A DNA stretch of 64,000 bases from Mucilaginibacter phyllosphaerae (GTDB lineage: Bacteria > Bacteroidota > Bacteroidia > Sphingobacteriales > Sphingobacteriaceae): contig NZ_SNQG01000001.1 in NCBI RefSeq assembly GCF_004378255.1, positions 620,001-684,000 of the forward strand, read 5' to 3'. Of this stretch, positions 60,669 to 64,000 are shown piece by piece (position 1 is the first letter of the stretch; every line of letters starts with the position of its first letter). The notes under the pieces are model-generated. The model worked only from the letters and a program-made list of their open reading frames with translations, was not told where the DNA came from and ran no database searches. The translations under genes and the position numbers were made by a program.

Positions 60669-61328
60669 ATGAAGATCACCAAATACCTGCATTCCTGCCT
60701 TGTTTTTGAATTAAACGGCTTTAAATTACTGTTTGACCCAGGTAAGTTCAGCTTTGCCGAAGGCGAGGTTTCGCCGCAGATGTTTGCCGATGTACAGGGT
60801 ATAGTTATCACCCACATCCACCCCGACCATCTGGATATAGAAAATCTGAAAAAAATTATTGCCTTAAGCAATGCGACGGTGTACACCAATACCGAGGTTG
60901 GCAATGCTATTACTAAAGCAGGCATCACTTTTAATTTAATAGAAGAAGGCGTTTACCCTATTGGCCCTTTTAAATTGCAGGCGTTCCCGGTACAGCACGA
61001 ACCTTTGCTGGATAACCCCATCCCGCAGATGACGGGTTTTATCATTAACGATAAAGTATTGCACCCGGTTGATTCTATGGAGGCTAAATTAACAGCGTAC
61101 CAGGGCATAGAATTACTTTTAATGGTAACCATGGCCCCCTTTACCAACGAACTGCGCATAGCCGCATTTGCTGATATCGTAAAGCCAAAACAAATACTGC
61201 CTGTACATGATGGCTACGCTAAAGCATTTTTTATTGAACAACGCTATCAAAATTACAAAAAGCACTTTAGCCGTTCCGGCATTAAATTCAACGAAATATA
61301 CCAGGTTGGCGATAGCATAACCATCTGA
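60669..61328 (+). CDS. MBL-fold metallohydrolase (UlaG-like)
   Basis: The 219-residue enzyme starts MKITKYLHSCLVFELNG and has the metal motif HIHPDH at 49-54, DPGKF as the first Asp segment, and LPVHDG near the C-terminus. The compact size fits L-ascorbate-6-phosphate lactonase-like or hydrolase members. The substrate is unknown. It may be co-transcribed with the HAD gene 48 bases upstream. Confidence 0.85.
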   Translation: MKITKYLHSCLVFELNGFKLLFDPGKFSFAEGEVSPQMFADVQGIVITHIHPDHLDIENLKKIIALSNATVYTNTEVGNAITKAGITFNLIEEGVYPIGPFKLQAFPVQHEPLLDNPIPQMTGFIINDKVLHPVDSMEAKLTAYQGIELLLMVTMAPFTNELRIAAFADIVKPKQILPVHDGYAKAFFIEQRYQNYKKHFSRSGIKFNEIYQVGDSITI

Positions 61329-61431
61329 TAATCAATTTTCAAAACTTATATGAATGCTTTTTATTTTCTCACAGAGAAAATAATTAAACCTTTGGTATGT
61401 TTTTGGGTGGATCAATGAAAAAAAACCATCT

Positions 61432-62232
61432 ATGAAAACGATCCTATTTATTCATGGTATGTTTCAAAACCCAAAAAGTTGGGATAACTGGGTAGATTAC
61501 TTTACCCGTATAGGCTATAATTGTATTGCACCGGCCTGGCCAAGGCATGAAGGGGAGCCTGAAGACCTGCGCAAATATCCGCCAGAGAAGCTGGGCGATC
61601 TGCACTTAAAAAAGGTTATTAAAAATATTGAAGCATTAATAACAGTACAAGATGAGCCACCTATATTAATAGGCCATTCTGTTGGCGGCCTGATAGTGCA
61701 GCTGATGGTTGCCAAAGGCATGGCAGATTCAGGAGTAGCTATCAGTTCGGTTGCGCCAAATGGCATGCTGGCGTTTGACTGGGGTTTTATGAAAAACAGC
61801 GCACTTATTGCCAATCCGTTTAAAGGTAATGAACCGTTTTTTACTGATCTGGAGACTTTTCATGCTGCCTTTTGCAACACGATGAGTTTAGAGGAAGCCA
61901 AATTGGCCTTTGAAGAAACAGCCACGCACGATAGCCGCAATATTTTGCGCGATTGCATGGGAGAAGAGGGACAGATTGATACCGCATTACCGCATGCGCC
62001 ACTGTTATTTATTGGCGCCGAAAAGGATGAGATCATCCCGGCTGAACTTTGCGAACGTAATGCCAAAGCCTACACGGATGATAAAAGTATAGCTGATTAT
62101 AAGGAGTTTGCCGGCCGCACACACTGGATCTGCGGGCAGGATGGCTGGCAGAAAGTTGCCGCTTATATTTCCAAATGGCTTGAAATACATGAAAGTGCTA
62201 AATACCCTACCGAAAGTATTGGCTATAACTAA
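61432..62232 (+). CDS. Alpha/beta hydrolase
   Basis: The 266-residue esterase-like enzyme has an oxyanion segment FIHGMFQNPKSW and a full triad: Ser83 (IGHSVGG), Asp199 (GAEKDEIIP) and His231 (GRTHWICG). The fold is of the lipase/haloperoxidase type with a cap between about 115 and 180. The substrate is unknown. A clear terminator follows. Confidence 0.88.
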   Translation: MKTILFIHGMFQNPKSWDNWVDYFTRIGYNCIAPAWPRHEGEPEDLRKYPPEKLGDLHLKKVIKNIEALITVQDEPPILIGHSVGGLIVQLMVAKGMADSGVAISSVAPNGMLAFDWGFMKNSALIANPFKGNEPFFTDLETFHAAFCNTMSLEEAKLAFEETATHDSRNILRDCMGEEGQIDTALPHAPLLFIGAEKDEIIPAELCERNAKAYTDDKSIADYKEFAGRTHWICGQDGWQKVAAYISKWLEIHESAKYPTESIGYN

Positions 62233-62255
62233 GATCTTTTAGCAGAATGGTTAGC

Positions 62256-62300
62256 CCCCCATGAGGCCTGTTGTGTGGCGCATGGGGGTTTTTTGTTTTT
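62256..62300 (+). terminator. Rho-independent terminator
   Basis: cccccatg (62256-62263) pairs with catggggg (62281-62288) and is followed by a T-rich run, ttttttgttttt. It lies 23 bases after the alpha/beta hydrolase stop. Confidence 0.85.
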
Positions 62301-62396
62301 AAGTATTCTGCTGATTAGTTTAGCCCCCTAAATAATGTAGGGAAGTGAAAAATTCAATGGAATCACTACTAATAATCACTAATAGCACGCAAAAAA

Positions 62397-63596
62397 CTAC
62401 TTACCCTGTTCTTCTTTGTCAAAGTGTTCCATCACCAACACAGCCGCACCAATAAGTTCGGCATCGAAACCTAAAGATGATATCAGTAATTCGGTACCTG
62501 ATGCCAGGCGCGGGATACTATATTTATGCAGTGCCTGCTGTATGGGGGCCATTAAAATACGGCCAACCTTTGCCCCGCGGCCACTTAATACAATATTTGC
62601 CGGGTTCATGATATGGATAAGGATGGCCAGCGCCTTGCCTATTTTATAACCGGCATCTGTTAAAAGTTCAATAGCAAACTGGTCGCCCTGGTTGGCAGCT
62701 TCCATCAGGGCATCGCCCATTAATTTTGATTGCCCGTTATGTGGCTTAAGGCTGGTTACGCGGCCTTTTTTTATGCCCTCTTCGGCCTTTTCGGCTACAA
62801 CCAGCATAGATGCTTCTGCTTCTAAACAGCCGCGTTTACCGCAAAGGCATAGCGCGCCATTATCTGATAGCGGGATGTGGCTCAACTCGCCTGCAAAACC
62901 GTTGTATCCGCGAAAGATCTTGCCATCTATGATCATCCCCAACCCTATACCCCAGCCCAGGTTTATCACCATCACTTCCTGCTGTGAGCGGGCAATGCCA
63001 AACTTTTGTTCGGCAAGCGCTATCAGGCTGCTATCATTATCTATATAAGTGGTTATACCTGTTTCCCTGCTGATATATTTGCTCAGGCTTTCACCACCGG
63101 CGTCCATATAAGTATAGTTGATCCCTTCTACTGCATTGATAAAGCCGGGCATGCCTATACCAATACCCGCAATCTTCTTTTTAGGGATCCCGCTTTCTTC
63201 TATGTAATTGTTCAGGTGGCTTATCAGTTCGGCAAGGGCATTATCGTTGTTATGCAGTTTAAGTTCTACAGTGGCCATTTCGGCAACCGGGTTATTATTC
63301 AGATCGATGAGCTGTATGCGGGAAGATAGCTGATCCATAGCCACTGCCAATATAAACATGGCATTGGTATTAATGGCATACATTAACGGCCTGCGGCCAC
63401 CGCTTGACGGGGCATACCCCTGCTCTATTACAAAACCTTCTTTTATCAGTTCGTTTATAGCTTTCGCTATTGATGGGATGCTTTTATCAAAAAGCTGGCT
63501 TAATGCTGCACAAGACATCGCCTTATCAAAATATAATCGTTTAATGATCATATTTTTTAGCCAGCCGCTTTTTACCCCGGTACCCTTTATCTCCAT
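62397..63596 (-). CDS. ROK family transcriptional regulator/sugar kinase
   Basis: The 399-residue protein has an N-terminal winged helix (about 15-75, with SIPSIAKAINELIKEGFV) and a ROK domain (about 85-390). The zinc motif CLCGKRGCLE and the phosphate-binding GWGIGLGMIIDGKI plus AGELSHI are present. DND at the catalytic Asp position suggests a regulator that may still bind sugar (NagC/XylR type). Sugar-responsive control is inferred. No sugar genes are adjacent. Confidence 0.9.
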   Translation of the reverse strand: MEIKGTGVKSGWLKNMIIKRLYFDKAMSCAALSQLFDKSIPSIAKAINELIKEGFVIEQGYAPSSGGRRPLMYAINTNAMFILAVAMDQLSSRIQLIDLNNNPVAEMATVELKLHNNDNALAELISHLNNYIEESGIPKKKIAGIGIGMPGFINAVEGINYTYMDAGGESLSKYISRETGITTYIDNDSSLIALAEQKFGIARSQQEVMVINLGWGIGLGMIIDGKIFRGYNGFAGELSHIPLSDNGALCLCGKRGCLEAEASMLVVAEKAEEGIKKGRVTSLKPHNGQSKLMGDALMEAANQGDQFAIELLTDAGYKIGKALAILIHIMNPANIVLSGRGAKVGRILMAPIQQALHKYSIPRLASGTELLISSLGFDAELIGAAVLVMEHFDKEEQGK

Positions 63597-63715
63597 TAAG
63601 TATCTGTTACCTTTAAATAGTTCAGGTTAATTTCTTGCTATAAATCTATAAAAAATGCTGCAAACTACAATAAGTTGATGAACTTTTTAAAATTGTAATT
63701 TAATTAATCAGCCGT

Positions 63716-64000
63716 TTAGGATAATCCCATTCTCATTTTTATCATGTGTCTATTGAAACCTGCTTTTTCATAAGCTTTAATAGCAGAGGTGTTTTGATAA
63801 TACACCTGCAGGCTGAATTCGGTAACACCCTGCTTAACCGACCATTCTTTCAACGCATCAATAATCATTTTATTTACCCCTTTACCACGGTGCTGCGGCA
63901 ACACATACATAAAGCCCAGGTAGGCGTGCTGCTGATGTTTTAAATAGATCTTAGAAGTTTCGATACGCGAATAGCCACTGCCAATTAACCCGCCGTTCAG
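63716..64000 (-). CDS. GNAT family acetyltransferase, cut by the window edge
   Basis: The frame is open from the window end at 64000 through the stop at 63716. The visible 94 residues hold the C-terminal half of a GNAT domain: LGFMYVLPQHRGKGVNKMII is the acetyl-CoA loop (R-G-K-G-V, with Q/R-x-x-G-x-G pattern), then TSAIKAYEKAGF. The internal Met at 63910 is not the true start. The N-terminus and any substrate are outside the window. Confidence 0.85.
   Translation of the reverse strand: MNGGLIGSGYSRIETSKIYLKHQQHAYLGFMYVLPQHRGKGVNKMIIDALKEWSVKQGVTEFSLQVYYQNTSAIKAYEKAGFNRHMIKMRMGLS

Noticed and set aside
1..64000. tRNA, rRNA, replication origin or prophage genes
   Set aside because: No cloverleaf-like stretch, rRNA segment, DnaA-box cluster, integrase or phage structural gene was recognised on reading. 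A dedicated tRNA/Rfam scan was not possible here.

Overview
The window looks like chromosomal DNA of a non-phototrophic Bacteroidota of the family Sphingobacteriaceae, most like Mucilaginibacter or Pedobacter. The basis is gene content (DUF2851, DUF2723, DUF3072, YwbE and CbpA/CbpM proteins, a RemB-like outer-membrane protein), start codons without strong Shine-Dalgarno sequences, and TAnnTTTG-type -7 boxes. This is inference from family resemblance; no rRNA or other marker lies in the window. No tRNA, rRNA, CRISPR array, prophage or complete insertion sequence was recognised.

Layout. 0-11.2 kb: carbohydrate and exported enzymes. A GH3 beta-glucosidase is divergent from a Nudix-related regulator, followed by a YitT membrane protein, DUF72, a Tat-exported amidase lipoprotein, two tandem secreted paralogues, an exported phosphodiesterase and a GH5 glycosidase. 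11.2-21.2 kb: small proteins, a PhnP-like hydrolase, an HGSNAT-like acyltransferase, a Nei-like glycosylase, an ankyrin protein, FtsK followed by a LolA-like carrier, and PspC/DUF2851. 21.2-29.1 kb: an intergenic region with palindromic repeats, an MHS-type transporter, argininosuccinate lyase with an M20 deacylase (arginine synthesis), a MITE-like inverted repeat, a DUF2130 protein and a crotonase.

29.2-36.6 kb is the most notable region. A minus-strand operon encodes KaiC, KaiB, a second KaiB and a PAS histidine kinase with almost no spacing. Divergently placed are a large multi-PAS histidine kinase and a stand-alone response regulator. No kaiA is present. KaiC has both RecA-like domains, two adjacent serines where the cyanobacterial phosphosites lie, and a predicted coiled-coil tail instead of the KaiA-binding tail. 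This is a plausible KaiA-independent timing or stress-signalling module in a heterotroph.

36.6-49.5 kb: an AraC regulator with DUF983, a HAD phosphatase, a DUF1275 membrane protein, a second Fpg/Nei protein, a type III polyketide synthase coupled to an ICMT-like methyltransferase (probable alkylpyrone pathway), a MazEF-like toxin-antitoxin pair, a large DUF2723 membrane protein and a RemB-like barrel. 49.5-64 kb: CbpM/CbpA, an acyltransferase, an orphan ABC ATPase, small secreted Arg/Tyr- or Arg/His-rich proteins including a short lipoprotein at 58478-58639, a metallophosphoesterase, an exported VOC protein, a second HAD phosphatase, an MBL-fold hydrolase, an alpha/beta hydrolase, a ROK regulator and a GNAT acetyltransferase cut by the window edge.
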